NCBI RefSeq assembly: GCF_037154075.1
Contig: NZ_JBANRJ010000001.1
Location: 2,661,501 to 2,725,500 of the forward strand
Direction of reading: 5' to 3'
Length of the DNA: 64,000 bases
Source: Sphingobium aromaticiconvertens
GTDB taxonomy: Bacteria > Pseudomonadota > Alphaproteobacteria > Sphingomonadales > Sphingomonadaceae
Shown here piece after piece: positions 8,310 through 17,104 of this stretch. The notes below the pieces were generated by a model. That model was not told the DNA's origin, made no database searches, and saw nothing but the letters and a program-made list of their open reading frames with translations. Within the stretch, counting starts at the first letter, position 1. The number at the start of each line of letters is the position of its first letter. Position numbers and translations under genes: made by a program.

Positions 8310-9481
8310 AGTGAGAGCGCCTCCTTCATTTCGCGCTTGATCCGCTTCGCCAACGACCATTTGTGAACCTCAGTGGGGCCGTCATAAATGCGAAATGCGC
8401 GGACCTCGCGGAAGACCTGCTCGACGATCGTGTCCTTCGTCACGCCGGTACCACCCATCACCTGTACGCATTTGTCGGCGATCCGCATCAGCGCCTCCGA
8501 AACAGCGACCTTGGCCATCGAGCTTTCCGACGTACCGAGAGAGCCAGAATCGAGCACGCCCGCCGCCCAGTCGATCATCAGTTCGCACTGCTTGATGTCG
8601 ATGCGGTTCTCGGCGAGCATGAAGCCTACACCTTCGTGATCTATCAGCGGCTTTCCGAAAGCCATGCGACGACAGGCATATGAACTGGCGATCTCCTGAG
8701 CGCGGATGCAAGCACCCAGCCACCGCATACAATGCGACAAGCGTGCCGGAGACAGGCGAACCTGAGCATATTTGAAACCTTCCCCTGCCGCGCCAAGCAT
8801 CTGGTCGGCGGGCACGCGCAGATTGTCGATCGCAACGATGGCGTGGCCGCCGGGCATGGAACTGTCGATCGTATCGAGGACTCGCTCGATACGGATCGCC
8901 GGGTCGGGAAGGTCGACCAGAAACATGCAGGCACCGACGTCAGCCTTCGCCATCACGATACCGACTTTCGCACCCCCGGCCCCGGTGATGAAGGCCTTGC
9001 GCCCGTTGATCACCCAGTGGTTACCATCGTGCAGGCAAATCGTCTGCATCATCGAGGGGTCGGACCCGGCTCCTCCGTCCTCGGCGGGCTCGGTCATGAA
9101 AAAGGCGGAACGCGCCGAGCCGGAAACCAGTGGAGCGAGAAAACGCTGCTTCTGTTCCGCATTGGCGACGTGGCCAAGCAGATACATGTTACCTTCGTCC
9201 GGCGCCATTGTGTTGCAGGCGAGCGGGCCCAGAGGAGAAAGACCCGAGCGAATAAGGACGAGCGCTGTCTCACGCTGGGAGAGATGCGAACCGTCAGCAA
9301 GGATGTGGGGGGTGAGCACGCGCGCTTCGCGGGCCAGCGCCCGCAATTCTGCGACGAGACCGTCCGATGGCCCATGGACTGTGCAACGGGGATCTTTTTC
9401 ATAGGGGATGACCGCATCACGAACGAAATGTTCTACGGCGTTGGCTATTTCAACGGCTCTGCCGGTAACGGTCACGTGCAA
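8306..9481 (-). CDS. Acyl-CoA dehydrogenase, ACAD11-like
   Basis: 391 residues covering the complete ACAD fold: an N-terminal helical domain, the beta domain with FMTEPAEDGGAGSDP and WVINGRKAFITGAG, and the C-terminal helical FAD-binding domain ending VMGGTGVTKDTIVEQVFREVRAF and YDGPTEVHKWSLAKR. Members that accompany an APH-like kinase act on phosphorylated hydroxyacyl-CoA and remove phosphate to give the enoyl-CoA. That role is inferred from the coupled kinase at 7221-8309. It is the fifth gene of the minus-strand operon. Confidence 0.9.
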   Translation of the reverse strand: MHVTVTGRAVEIANAVEHFVRDAVIPYEKDPRCTVHGPSDGLVAELRALAREARVLTPHILADGSHLSQRETALVLIRSGLSPLGPLACNTMAPDEGNMYLLGHVANAEQKQRFLAPLVSGSARSAFFMTEPAEDGGAGSDPSMMQTICLHDGNHWVINGRKAFITGAGGAKVGIVMAKADVGACMFLVDLPDPAIRIERVLDTIDSSMPGGHAIVAIDNLRVPADQMLGAAGEGFKYAQVRLSPARLSHCMRWLGACIRAQEIASSYACRRMAFGKPLIDHEGVGFMLAENRIDIKQCELMIDWAAGVLDSGSLGTSESSMAKVAVSEALMRIADKCVQVMGGTGVTKDTIVEQVFREVRAFRIYDGPTEVHKWSLAKRIKREMKEALSL

Positions 9482-9530
9482 TCTCCGGGTTCGTTAATGC
9501 ATATGAGTGATGGACGCCCTACAGCGTTTT

Positions 9531-10301
9531 CTAAAGACTGCTGACCAGATGGCCGCCATCGATCGTCAGCACCGATCCAGTCATATAGGCCGAGGCGCCC
9601 GAAGCCAGCATGAGCAGCGGAGCGTCAAGATCGGCCAGACGTCCGAGCCGACGCTGCGGAATGCGCTTCATCATCGCCTTGCCCGGATCGCTTTGCCAGA
9701 ACTCGTCGTTCAGTTCTGTGGAGACATAACCCGGAGCAATGGCGTTGACCCTTATGCCATGCCGCGCCCACTCAAGCGCCAGCACCTTGGTCATCTGGAT
9801 CACTCCCGCCTTTGACACCGCATAGGGCAAAACCATGCCGGCCTGGCGCAACCCCAGAATAGAAGCGATGTTGATGATCTCCCCGCCCCGGCCGTGCGCC
9901 CGAAAGGCGCGCGCGGCGGCCTGCGCCATCAGGAAGCAGCCTTTCAGGTTGGTGTCGATAACTGCGTCCCAGTCATCTTCGGTCTGTTCAAGAGCAGGGC
10001 CCTCACGGACGATGCCCGCATTGTTCACCAGGATATCGAGTTTGGCCAATGAAGGGGAAATCGCCTCAATGCTGGCAAAGTCGGTCACATCAAACGCAAC
10101 AGATTCCGCAGAACCTCCTGAAGCATTGATACGACTTGCGAGTTCGGCCAGTGCTCCCTCGCGTCGGGCTGCGATTACGACATGCGCGCCGGCATTGGCC
10201 AGCACGCCCGCGAAATGCGCGCCAAGACCGCTTGATGCGCCAGTCACCAGCGCCACCTTCCCGGTTAATGGTTTGTTCTCCGACATATTTATCTGGTCCA
10301 T
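9531..10301 (-). CDS. Short-chain dehydrogenase/reductase
   Basis: 256 residues of classical SDR type: TGASSGLGAHFA cofactor loop, NNAG motif (ILVNNAGI), catalytic YAVSKAG and a C-terminal GSVLTIDGGHLVSSL. The Arg in AARREGALAEL after beta-2 suggests NADP(H) use. It lies in the minus-strand operon between two acyl-CoA genes, so an alcohol/ketone step on a CoA-bound chain is likely. The substrate cannot be read from the sequence. The start at MDQINMSENK may instead be the second Met six residues later. Confidence 0.88.
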   Translation of the reverse strand: MDQINMSENKPLTGKVALVTGASSGLGAHFAGVLANAGAHVVIAARREGALAELASRINASGGSAESVAFDVTDFASIEAISPSLAKLDILVNNAGIVREGPALEQTEDDWDAVIDTNLKGCFLMAQAAARAFRAHGRGGEIINIASILGLRQAGMVLPYAVSKAGVIQMTKVLALEWARHGIRVNAIAPGYVSTELNDEFWQSDPGKAMMKRIPQRRLGRLADLDAPLLMLASGASAYMTGSVLTIDGGHLVSSL

Positions 10302-10315
10302 CTGTTCAATGCTGC

Positions 10316-11077
10316 CTATCGCGCAGCCATGCGAATGGCGCCATCCAGCCGGATCGTTTCCCCGTTCAGCATGGGATTGGCCAGAATGCTATCGACCAGC
10401 ATGGCATATTCTTCAGGCTTTCCGAGCCGGCTGGGATGCGGAACCTGCTGGGCCAGCGAGTCCTGCGCAGCCTGTGGCAAGCCTGCCAACAATGATGTCC
10501 AGAAGATTCCCGGCGCAATGGTCATTACGCGTATCTGCCACCGACCGAATTCGCGGGCGAGCGGCAGCGTCATGCCCACCACGCCTCCCTTTGATGCGGC
10601 ATAGGCGGCTTGGCCGATTTGCCCGTCAAAAGCAGCGACAGAGGCCGTGTTAACGATTACGCCCCGTTCCTCACCAATGGCCTTCGTTTGCTGCAATCGG
10701 GCGGCGAACCGGGACGCTACAAGGAATGTGCCGACCAGATTGATTTCTACTGCCTTGCGGAAGCTATCCATCGGGTGCGGAACAAACTCTCGACCAACGG
10801 CTTTTATTGCAGGAGCGATTCCAGCGCAATTGACCAGAATCCGGGCCGTCCCATGCGCCGCTTCGGCGGCGTCGAGACCCGCAGTGACGCTGCCTTCGTC
10901 GGTCACATCGACTGGTTGAAACAAACCGCCAATTTCTCGTGCGATTGTTTCGCCTTCCAATGGATTCAGATCGAAAATGGAGACTTTTGCGCCCTTCGCG
11001 GCAAGCAACCTAGCAGTCGCCGCCCCAAGCCCTGATGCGCCGCCGGTGATGATGGCGGCTTGTAAATCGATGTTCAT
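10316..11077 (-). CDS. SDR, 3-hydroxyacyl-CoA dehydrogenase type II-like (HSD17B10-like)
   Basis: 253 residues. The protein opens MNIDLQAAIITGGASGLGAA and has IFDLNPLEGE (Asp after beta-2, hence NAD), VDVTDEGSV, ILVNCAGIAPAIK and the catalytic YAASKGG. This pattern is that of HSD17B10/FadB2-type SDRs that oxidise 3-hydroxyacyl-CoA. With the thiolase ten bases upstream it would complete a beta-oxidation cycle. No matching enoyl-CoA hydratase is present in the operon. Confidence 0.85.
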   Translation of the reverse strand: MNIDLQAAIITGGASGLGAATARLLAAKGAKVSIFDLNPLEGETIAREIGGLFQPVDVTDEGSVTAGLDAAEAAHGTARILVNCAGIAPAIKAVGREFVPHPMDSFRKAVEINLVGTFLVASRFAARLQQTKAIGEERGVIVNTASVAAFDGQIGQAAYAASKGGVVGMTLPLAREFGRWQIRVMTIAPGIFWTSLLAGLPQAAQDSLAQQVPHPSRLGKPEEYAMLVDSILANPMLNGETIRLDGAIRMAAR

Positions 11078-11086
11078 GGGCTTTCC

Positions 11087-12268
11087 CTAAACCAACTCTA
11101 CCGCGACGGCGGTCGCTTCGCCGCCCCCGATGCAAAGTGCGGCAACGCCCTTCTTCAGGTTCCGTGCCTTAAGTGCTGCGATCAATGTGACGATAATACG
11201 TGCGCCGCTGGAACCGATCGGGTGGCCAAGTGCAGTGGCACCACCATTGACGTTGATCTTGTGGTGCGGAATGGCGAGGTCATGCATCGCGATCATGGCG
11301 ACAGCGGCAAAAGCCTCGTTGACCTCGAACAGGTCAACTTCGTCTATCGACCATCCTGCCTTATCCAGTACCTTGCGGATCGCGAAAACGGGGGCGGTCG
11401 TGAACAAGGCGGGTGCATGGGCATGGGCGGCGGTGGCGACGAGGCGGGCTTCTTGCTTGAGATGCAGTTCCTGCGCAACGCTTGCGCGCGTCAACACCAG
11501 CGCAGCGGCACCGTCCGAAATGGACGCCGAACTGGCGGCCGTGATAGTGCCGTCCTTTGCGAAGGCCGGCTTGAGACTAGGTATCTTATCCGGTTTTGCT
11601 TTACCCGGCTGTTCATCCTGAGTGACGATTGTTTCCCCGCCACGAACCGTGATAGCGACCGATACAACCTCGTCTGTAAAAGCAGCGCTGGTAATCGCAT
11701 TGTTGGCTCGTGTGAGGCTCTCTATCGCATAAGCGTCCATAGCTTCGCGTGTGAATTGATAGTCCTCCGCTGTAAGTTGCGCAAAGGCGCCCATTGCCTT
11801 GCCCTTCTCGTAAGCGTCTTCCAGGCCATCCATCATCATGGTATCGATGATCCGGTCATGACCAATACGAGCGCCCCCGCGATGTTTGGGAAGCGCGTAG
11901 GGGGCATTGGTCATACTTTCCATGCCACCGGCGATCACAACGTCCGCGCCACCGGAAGCCAGCGCCTCGGCCGCCATGATCGTGGCCTGCATCCCAGAGC
12001 CGCACATCTTGTTGATCGTAGTGGCTTCAATGGATTCCGGCAGGTTTGCACCCAGCGCCGCCTGTCGTGCTGGTGCCTGGCCAAGCCCTGCCGGGAGGAC
12101 GCAGCCCATATAGATGCGGTCGATGGCATCCAGGGGGCAACCGGAACGCTCGACCGCCGCCTTGACTGCGATTGAACCCAACCGGGTGGCGGTGACGCCG
12201 GAGAGCGCGCCTTGAAAGCCCCCCATCGGTGTTCGTGCATAGGGGGAGATGATAATCGGATCGGTCAT
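11087..12268 (-). CDS. Acetyl-CoA acyltransferase (thiolase)
   Basis: 393 residues, the normal thiolase length. The nucleophilic Cys is in TINKMCGSGMQA, the second His in VNEAFAA, the GHP segment is GGATALGHPIGSSGARI, and the active-site Cys is in the C-terminal CIGGGEATAV. It cleaves 3-oxoacyl-CoA (or condenses acetyl-CoA). The ATG at 12268 has AGGAG just upstream and replaces the longer frame to 12334. It is the second gene of the minus-strand operon, and context favours degradation. Confidence 0.93.
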   Translation of the reverse strand: MTDPIIISPYARTPMGGFQGALSGVTATRLGSIAVKAAVERSGCPLDAIDRIYMGCVLPAGLGQAPARQAALGANLPESIEATTINKMCGSGMQATIMAAEALASGGADVVIAGGMESMTNAPYALPKHRGGARIGHDRIIDTMMMDGLEDAYEKGKAMGAFAQLTAEDYQFTREAMDAYAIESLTRANNAITSAAFTDEVVSVAITVRGGETIVTQDEQPGKAKPDKIPSLKPAFAKDGTITAASSASISDGAAALVLTRASVAQELHLKQEARLVATAAHAHAPALFTTAPVFAIRKVLDKAGWSIDEVDLFEVNEAFAAVAMIAMHDLAIPHHKINVNGGATALGHPIGSSGARIIVTLIAALKARNLKKGVAALCIGGGEATAVAVELV

Positions 12269-12368
12269 GAGAACTCCTATAGTGCGCGGACGACGACCAT
12301 GTGCCTTTGGCGGACACATGCGCAAACCGGACATGCCCGCACGTTATGAAGCGCCGTACCCAGTTCCC

Positions 12369-12608
12369 TTATTTATTCGGGATCGTCCCGGTAGGTTTCC
12401 GAAACAGGAAGCCCAGCAGGAACAGGACAAGTTTCCAGTTAAGCAGCGAAACGATTTTTCGCGCTTCTTCCGGCCTGACCACAGCGGTCATCGGCATGCT
12501 GCCCATGATCTTTCCCTTGATCACAAGATTGCCATCCTTGGCTTCAAGGGTGGCTATCTCCATGAGGTTGCTTTTATCCGGGGCATAAATATTGATCGAT
12601 TTCTTCAT
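12369..12608 (-). CDS. Small conserved-looking protein of unknown function
   Basis: 79 residues: MKKSINIYAPDKSNLMEIAT, a short beta-rich segment (GNLVIKGKIMGSMPMTAVV), PEEARKIVSLLNWK, and a hydrophobic C-terminal helix (LVLFLLGFLF). The tail could be a membrane anchor. It is the first gene of the minus-strand operon, 100 bp upstream of the thiolase. I do not recognise the family. Context alone ties it to the acyl-CoA genes. Confidence 0.6.
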   Translation of the reverse strand: MKKSINIYAPDKSNLMEIATLEAKDGNLVIKGKIMGSMPMTAVVRPEEARKIVSLLNWKLVLFLLGFLFRKPTGTIPNK

Positions 12609-12885
12609 CTATTGCTCCGTTTATGCAGCGTTTCAAAGCTGCGGATAGGCAGGGGTTTCAAACTTGGCTCCAGCCCAGCCTATAGTGTTGGCGGGATCTC
12701 CGACGTGTACGTATTTCGCAAACACGTTGTTCACGGCCCCTTCGATTGTTTCCATCATCCCGCAAAAATGCAAGGAAGCCGACTGACTTCAGATGCCCCC
12801 GGGCGATGGGCACGCATCTGACGAACAACAAATGGACTGATGGCTTGCTTCGCTGTGGCCGCGGTCGATTGGGAGATGGGCAGGG

Positions 12886-14466
12886 ATGAACGCAGATTTC
12901 GATGTCGTCGTGGCTGGCGCAGGACACAACTCGCTGGTGGCGGCAGCCTATCTTGCTGCGGCCGGAATGAAGGTGCTGGTGTTGGAGCGCAATGCCTGGA
13001 TCGGCGGCGGCGCGGTTACGCGCGAAGTGACGGTTCCCGGCTTCCGGCACGATCTGCATTCCACCGCCCATATCATGATCCAGTCAAATCCACTGATCAA
13101 TCGAGACGAACTGGGTCTGATCGGCAAATTCGGGCTGGAATATATCCGACCGGAAATCTCATTCGCCTCGGTCTTCGACGATGGATCGGTGGTCCTGACC
13201 TATCACGATCTGGACAAAACCTGCGAATCGCTGGCGAAAATCTCGCCGCGCGATGCCGAAAGCTATCGGCGCCACGTCGAAAAGATGAAGTCGATCCTTC
13301 CGATGTTCGTTTCCGGCCTTCATGCGCCCCCGCTGCCCTTCGGCACCACCATTGGCCTGCTTGAACAGAGCGAGCAGGGCCGCGAACTCATCGGGATCAT
13401 GAACAAGAGCGCGATGGACATCGTCAACGAGCTTTTCGAGAACGAGATTCTGAAGGTTCATTTTGCGAAATTCTCGTCAGAGGCGATGTCCGGGCCTGAG
13501 GAGAAGGGCACAGGTCTGGTCTTCAACCTGATTGTCGGCATGTCGCACAGTTATCACGGGGGGCTTCCGGTAGGCGGCAGTGTGGCGCTTCCCGAGGCGC
13601 TGGTGCGCTGTATCGAACATCATGGCGGCGCACTGCGTACCGAAGCCGAAATGGTTCGGGTCATCGTCGAAGGCGGCCAGGCGGTTGGCGTCGAACTGAA
13701 GGACGGAGAAGAGATTCGTGCCAAGCGCGCGGTGATCGCCTGCATCCATCCACACACGCTTGATCAGTTCGTGGCCGGCGTGGACCCAACCGTCGTGGCC
13801 GATGCCAAGCGCACGCATCATGGCGGCTATAGTTCGATGAACACGCATTATGCCCTGCACGAGGCGCCTCGCTACACCGCACTTGAAGGCTTGCCTGACC
13901 CGATGGTCGTCGAATGCCTTCCGGCCAAGCTCGACACCTTCCGTCAGGAATTCGACGATCTGCGGTATAATCGCAGGCCAGCGCACCCCAGTCTGGTCTG
14001 CGCCACGCACACCAATTTCGACAAGTCGCGCGCGCCGGAAGGCAAGGCAACGCTCTATAAATATTCTTTCATGCCCTATGATCTGAACGACGGCGGCAGC
14101 GCCGCATGGGATGACGTGAAAGAGGAGGCGGCCGACCGCCTGCTTGATTTCTTCCGCAAGTTCACGACCAACATGTCGAGCGACAACATCATTGCTCGCC
14201 ATGTCGATTCACCCCTGGATTACGAGCGTTCCACGCCCAGCTTCCGCCGTGGCGATGTGAGCGGTATTGGGCGCTATCTCTACCAGTTTCTTGGCCGCAG
14301 ACCCACCCCGGCGCTGTCGCAATATGCTGTGCCAGGTGTGGAGAAACTCTATCTTTCCGGCCCGTTCATGCATCCCGGCGGCGGCGTAATCGGCGGCGGG
14401 CGCGCGACAGCCATAAAAATCATGGGCGACCTTGGCATGGATTTCGACAGGTTGTTCGTCGAATAG
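12886..14466 (+). CDS. FAD-dependent oxidoreductase of the phytoene desaturase/carotenoid isomerase type
   Basis: 526 residues. An N-terminal Rossmann FAD motif (VVVAGAGHNSLVAAAYLAAAG then VLVLERNAWIGGGA, residues 7-40) and a C-terminal FAD-closing motif (YLSGPFMHPGGGVIGGGRATAIKIM) frame a large substrate domain. The family includes carotene desaturases, isomerases and poorly known flavoproteins in catabolic clusters. It is divergent from the minus-strand operon and upstream of a quinone oxidoreductase and a ring-cleavage dioxygenase. No carotenoid genes are near, so a catabolic redox role is more likely. The exact reaction is unknown. Confidence 0.85.
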   Translation: MNADFDVVVAGAGHNSLVAAAYLAAAGMKVLVLERNAWIGGGAVTREVTVPGFRHDLHSTAHIMIQSNPLINRDELGLIGKFGLEYIRPEISFASVFDDGSVVLTYHDLDKTCESLAKISPRDAESYRRHVEKMKSILPMFVSGLHAPPLPFGTTIGLLEQSEQGRELIGIMNKSAMDIVNELFENEILKVHFAKFSSEAMSGPEEKGTGLVFNLIVGMSHSYHGGLPVGGSVALPEALVRCIEHHGGALRTEAEMVRVIVEGGQAVGVELKDGEEIRAKRAVIACIHPHTLDQFVAGVDPTVVADAKRTHHGGYSSMNTHYALHEAPRYTALEGLPDPMVVECLPAKLDTFRQEFDDLRYNRRPAHPSLVCATHTNFDKSRAPEGKATLYKYSFMPYDLNDGGSAAWDDVKEEAADRLLDFFRKFTTNMSSDNIIARHVDSPLDYERSTPSFRRGDVSGIGRYLYQFLGRRPTPALSQYAVPGVEKLYLSGPFMHPGGGVIGGGRATAIKIMGDLGMDFDRLFVE

Positions 14467-14623
14467 CTGGAAGGCGATTCTCGCTGCCAGTCCTGGGGTG
14501 CTTTTGTGATACCCGAGGCAGCTCGTACCTTAACGTTGTTGTGCCTGGTGGGACGGTGATCAGCTTCGGTCCTCGCCGGTGTTGTATTGGCGCGGCCGTC
14601 GCGGCGAACGAGGGGGTTGGAAA

Positions 14624-15598
14624 TTGCTGACGCGCGTGATCCGAGTTCACGAATGTGGCGGCCCCGAGGTGCTGCGCTACGAAACGGTTGAAGTTCCACC
14701 GCCATCGGCTGGCCAGGTGTTGGTTCGCAATTGCGCGATCGGGCTTAACTTCATCGATGCCTATTTTCGCATCGGGCGCTATCGGGCCGTCCTTCCCTTC
14801 ATACCGGGCCTGGAGGGGGCGGGCATCGTCGAGGAAATCGGGCCGGGTGTGGAAGGCATCAGCGTGGGGGACCGGGTTGGCTACATCGACCCGCTTGGCG
14901 CCTATGCCGAGTTTCTGTTGAGGCCAGCCGCGCGTCTGATCAAATTGCCTGACTCGGTTGATCTACGTGACGCTGCCGCAATGCTGCTCAAAGGTATGAC
15001 GGCAGAATATCTGCTCAATCGCACCTACCCGGTCCGGGCGGGTGAGGTGGTTTTGATCCACGCCGCTGCGGGAGGGGTTGGGCAGATCCTGTGCCAATGG
15101 GCCAAACATCTCGGCGCAGAGGTGATCGGCACTGTCGGATCAGCCGCCAAGAAGGATCTGGCACAGCGTGCGGGATGCGATCACATAATCGTGATGAGCG
15201 AAGAAGAGTTCGCTCCGCGCGTTCGGGAAATCACCGCAGGCAAGGGCGTGCCGGTTGTGTACGATGGAATCGGTGCAACGAGTTTTCGAGGTTCGCTCGA
15301 TTGCCTTTCACCGTTCGGGACGATGGTATCTTTCGGCAATGCATCGGGACCGATCCCGCCCTTTGATGTGCAGGTTCTTGCCAACAAGGGTTCGCTTTTC
15401 CTCACCCGGCCGGGGCTGGCAAGCTACACCGCCTCGCGCGATGATTTGGAGGCAAGCACTGCTCGGCTGTTTTCGGTCATCGAGCAAGGCGCGGTCAGGA
15501 TCGAAATCGGGGAATGTTATCCGCTGGCCGAAGCCGCAAGGGCACACGCAGATCTCGAAGCGCGACGTTTGACCGGATCAAACATTCTTCTTCCCTGA
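14624..15598 (+). CDS. Quinone oxidoreductase-like zinc-independent MDR protein
   Basis: About 324 residues: a GroES-like N-domain (MLTRVIRVHECGGPEVLRYE, GLNFIDAYFRIGRY) and a Rossmann domain with HAAAGGVGQILCQWAK for NADPH, followed by the QOR hallmark YDGIGATSFRGSLDCLSPFG. Zinc ligands are absent. It reduces quinones or alpha,beta-unsaturated ketones with NADPH. I prefer TTG 14624 because AGGGGG lies eight bases upstream and the product then starts like known QORs; GTG 14579 would add 15 unusual residues. Confidence 0.87.
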   Translation: MLTRVIRVHECGGPEVLRYETVEVPPPSAGQVLVRNCAIGLNFIDAYFRIGRYRAVLPFIPGLEGAGIVEEIGPGVEGISVGDRVGYIDPLGAYAEFLLRPAARLIKLPDSVDLRDAAAMLLKGMTAEYLLNRTYPVRAGEVVLIHAAAGGVGQILCQWAKHLGAEVIGTVGSAAKKDLAQRAGCDHIIVMSEEEFAPRVREITAGKGVPVVYDGIGATSFRGSLDCLSPFGTMVSFGNASGPIPPFDVQVLANKGSLFLTRPGLASYTASRDDLEASTARLFSVIEQGAVRIEIGECYPLAEAARAHADLEARRLTGSNILLP

Positions 15599-15798
15599 AT
15601 CGCGAACGAGGTTTCCGCTCGCAAGCCAAGCCGTATCGGAAGAGCAGCGACCACCTGTGAACCGGAGCATTGCGATCCTTTGCAGGCATTGTTCATGAGG
15701 TGAACGGCCGGCGGTATTGGCTTGCGGACCATCGACAAAGGACCGAACCTTGCATGCCGATCGCGGCTTGTGCGGCGGCGAAAGTTGCAGGAAATGTC

Positions 15799-16665
15799 AT
15801 GACATTGTCGCTGATATGCGCCTCCCACACCCCGATGTTGAGCAGAGTTCCTATTGATCCGGGCCAGTCTGCCCGGGTGCGCGCCGGTTTCGATGCCTTG
15901 TCCCTGCATGTTCAGGAATTCGATCCCGAGATTATCATCCAGTTCTCGCCAGATCATTTTCAGGGGTTTTTCCATCGCCTGATGCCAAATTTCTGTGTGG
16001 GCCTTGCTGCCCGGTCAGCAGAAGACTGGGATATCGGTCCAGGCGAACTTGATGTCCCCGTCGATGCCGCAAAGGCGCTGGTGGGCTGGCTGCAGGACCA
16101 TGATTTTGATGTGGCGACGTCGCGCAACATGATTGTGGATCACGGCTTCTTGCAGATGTGGCAGGAAATGCGCGGCAAGTTTACCGACCTTCCGATTATT
16201 CCGATCTTCGTCAATTGTGCTGCTCCGCCACTGCCCCGCTATCGGCGGATGCGCATGCTTGGGGAGGCGGTTGGTCAATTTGCCCAGTCAACCGGCAAGC
16301 GGGTGTTGGTGGTGGCGTCGGGCGGCCTGTCTCACGATCCGCCGGTCCCCAATGTCGAACAAGTTCCGGCAGCGGTTGCGGAAAGGTTGATAAACGGCGG
16401 AGGACGCAACGCCGATGAAAAGGTCGCGCGGGAGGCGCATCTGACTGAATTCGGTGTTCTGGCCGCCAAGGGGGAGGGGCCGTGCGCACCGCTTAACCCC
16501 GCGTGGGACCGGGCATTTCTGGAAATCTTGCAAGGGGGCGATATTTCCCGCTGTGACGCCTTCGATGAGGACGCGGTGCGCGCAGCCGCTGGCCGCGCCG
16601 CAAACGAGGTCCTGTGCTGGGTAGCTGCAGCATGTCCGCCGTCAGCACCAATGGCACAGATTTGA
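15799..16665 (+). CDS. MhpB-type extradiol dioxygenase (LigB family), C-terminus lost to an IS
   Basis: Class III extradiol dioxygenase. It shows CASHTPM, SPDHF, catalytic-type His115 (MIVDHGF) and His179 (SGGLSH), the same numbering as E. coli MhpB, which cleaves 2,3-dihydroxyphenylpropionate. Native sequence stops after codon 278 at base 16632 (NEVLCWVAAA). The IS3 copy then supplies CPPSAPMAQI and a stop, so about 35 C-terminal residues are lost against the usual ~314. The missing part forms the end of the fold, so activity is doubtful. The ATG at 15799 is preceded by AGGAA. A homologue lies at 39.1 kb. Confidence 0.88.
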   Translation: MTLSLICASHTPMLSRVPIDPGQSARVRAGFDALSLHVQEFDPEIIIQFSPDHFQGFFHRLMPNFCVGLAARSAEDWDIGPGELDVPVDAAKALVGWLQDHDFDVATSRNMIVDHGFLQMWQEMRGKFTDLPIIPIFVNCAAPPLPRYRRMRMLGEAVGQFAQSTGKRVLVVASGGLSHDPPVPNVEQVPAAVAERLINGGGRNADEKVAREAHLTEFGVLAAKGEGPCAPLNPAWDRAFLEILQGGDISRCDAFDEDAVRAAAGRAANEVLCWVAAACPPSAPMAQI

Positions 16666-16676
16666 GGTTGTAAATT

Positions 16677-16737
16677 AAGGAGGGTTTGGGCTTCGTCGTA
16701 GTGACGAAGGAACGAAGATGAAGCCCAAACCCTCCTT
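16677..16737. repeat. 18-bp inverted repeat straddling the IS3 orfA start, with a nested 7-bp hairpin
   Basis: The arms AAGGAGGGTTTGGGCTTC (16677-16694) and its complement (16720-16737) enclose a 25-base loop. The right arm begins at the last base of the orfA ATG (16718-16720). Within the region CTTCGTC (16691-16697) can also pair with GACGAAG (16703-16709), which is incompatible with the long stem. The ribosome site AGGAGGG is inside the left arm. This looks like protection against external transcripts or a translational switch; function is inferred. The same structure is at 54982-55042. Confidence 0.8.
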
Positions 16738-17104
16738 GAAAAATTCGCCGACAAAGGCCCCTGCTGAGCGTGTTGTGAAGGATATCCGGCGGCAGACCCG
16801 GCGCCATTTCTCAGCCGAAGACAAGATCCGTATTGTGCTGGACGGTCTGCGCGGCGAGGACAGCATCGCCGAGTTGTGCCGCAAGGAAGGCATTGCCCAA
16901 AGCCTGTATTACACCTGGTCGAAGGAGTTCATGGAAGCGGGCAAGCGGCGCCTGGCCGGTGACACCGCCCGTGCTGCGACCACTGGCGAGGTGCAGGATC
17001 TGCGCCGCGAGGCCCGTGCCCTGAAGGAATGCGTGGCCGACCTGACGCTGGAAAACCGCCTGCTTAAAAAAAGCATGATCGCGGATGGGGGCGACGACGA
17101 ATGA
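16718..17104 (+). CDS. IS3-family transposase OrfA (copy 1)
   Basis: 128 residues. The HTH spans about residues 30-65 (RHFSAEDKIRIVLDGLRG, CRKEGIAQSLYYTWSKEF) and a C-terminal leucine-rich segment (LRREARALKECVADLTLENRLLKKS) suits multimerisation. It recognises the element ends. Its stop overlaps the orfB start (ATGA). The ORF is intact and its translation equals that of copy 2. Confidence 0.93.
   Translation: MKPKPSLKNSPTKAPAERVVKDIRRQTRRHFSAEDKIRIVLDGLRGEDSIAELCRKEGIAQSLYYTWSKEFMEAGKRRLAGDTARAATTGEVQDLRREARALKECVADLTLENRLLKKSMIADGGDDE

Noticed and set aside
12609..12885. Possible small genes and a terminator in the divergent gap before the FAD oxidoreductase
   Set aside because: The open frames lack ribosome sites and domains, and no stem with a T-run was found. 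Only promoters are expected here.
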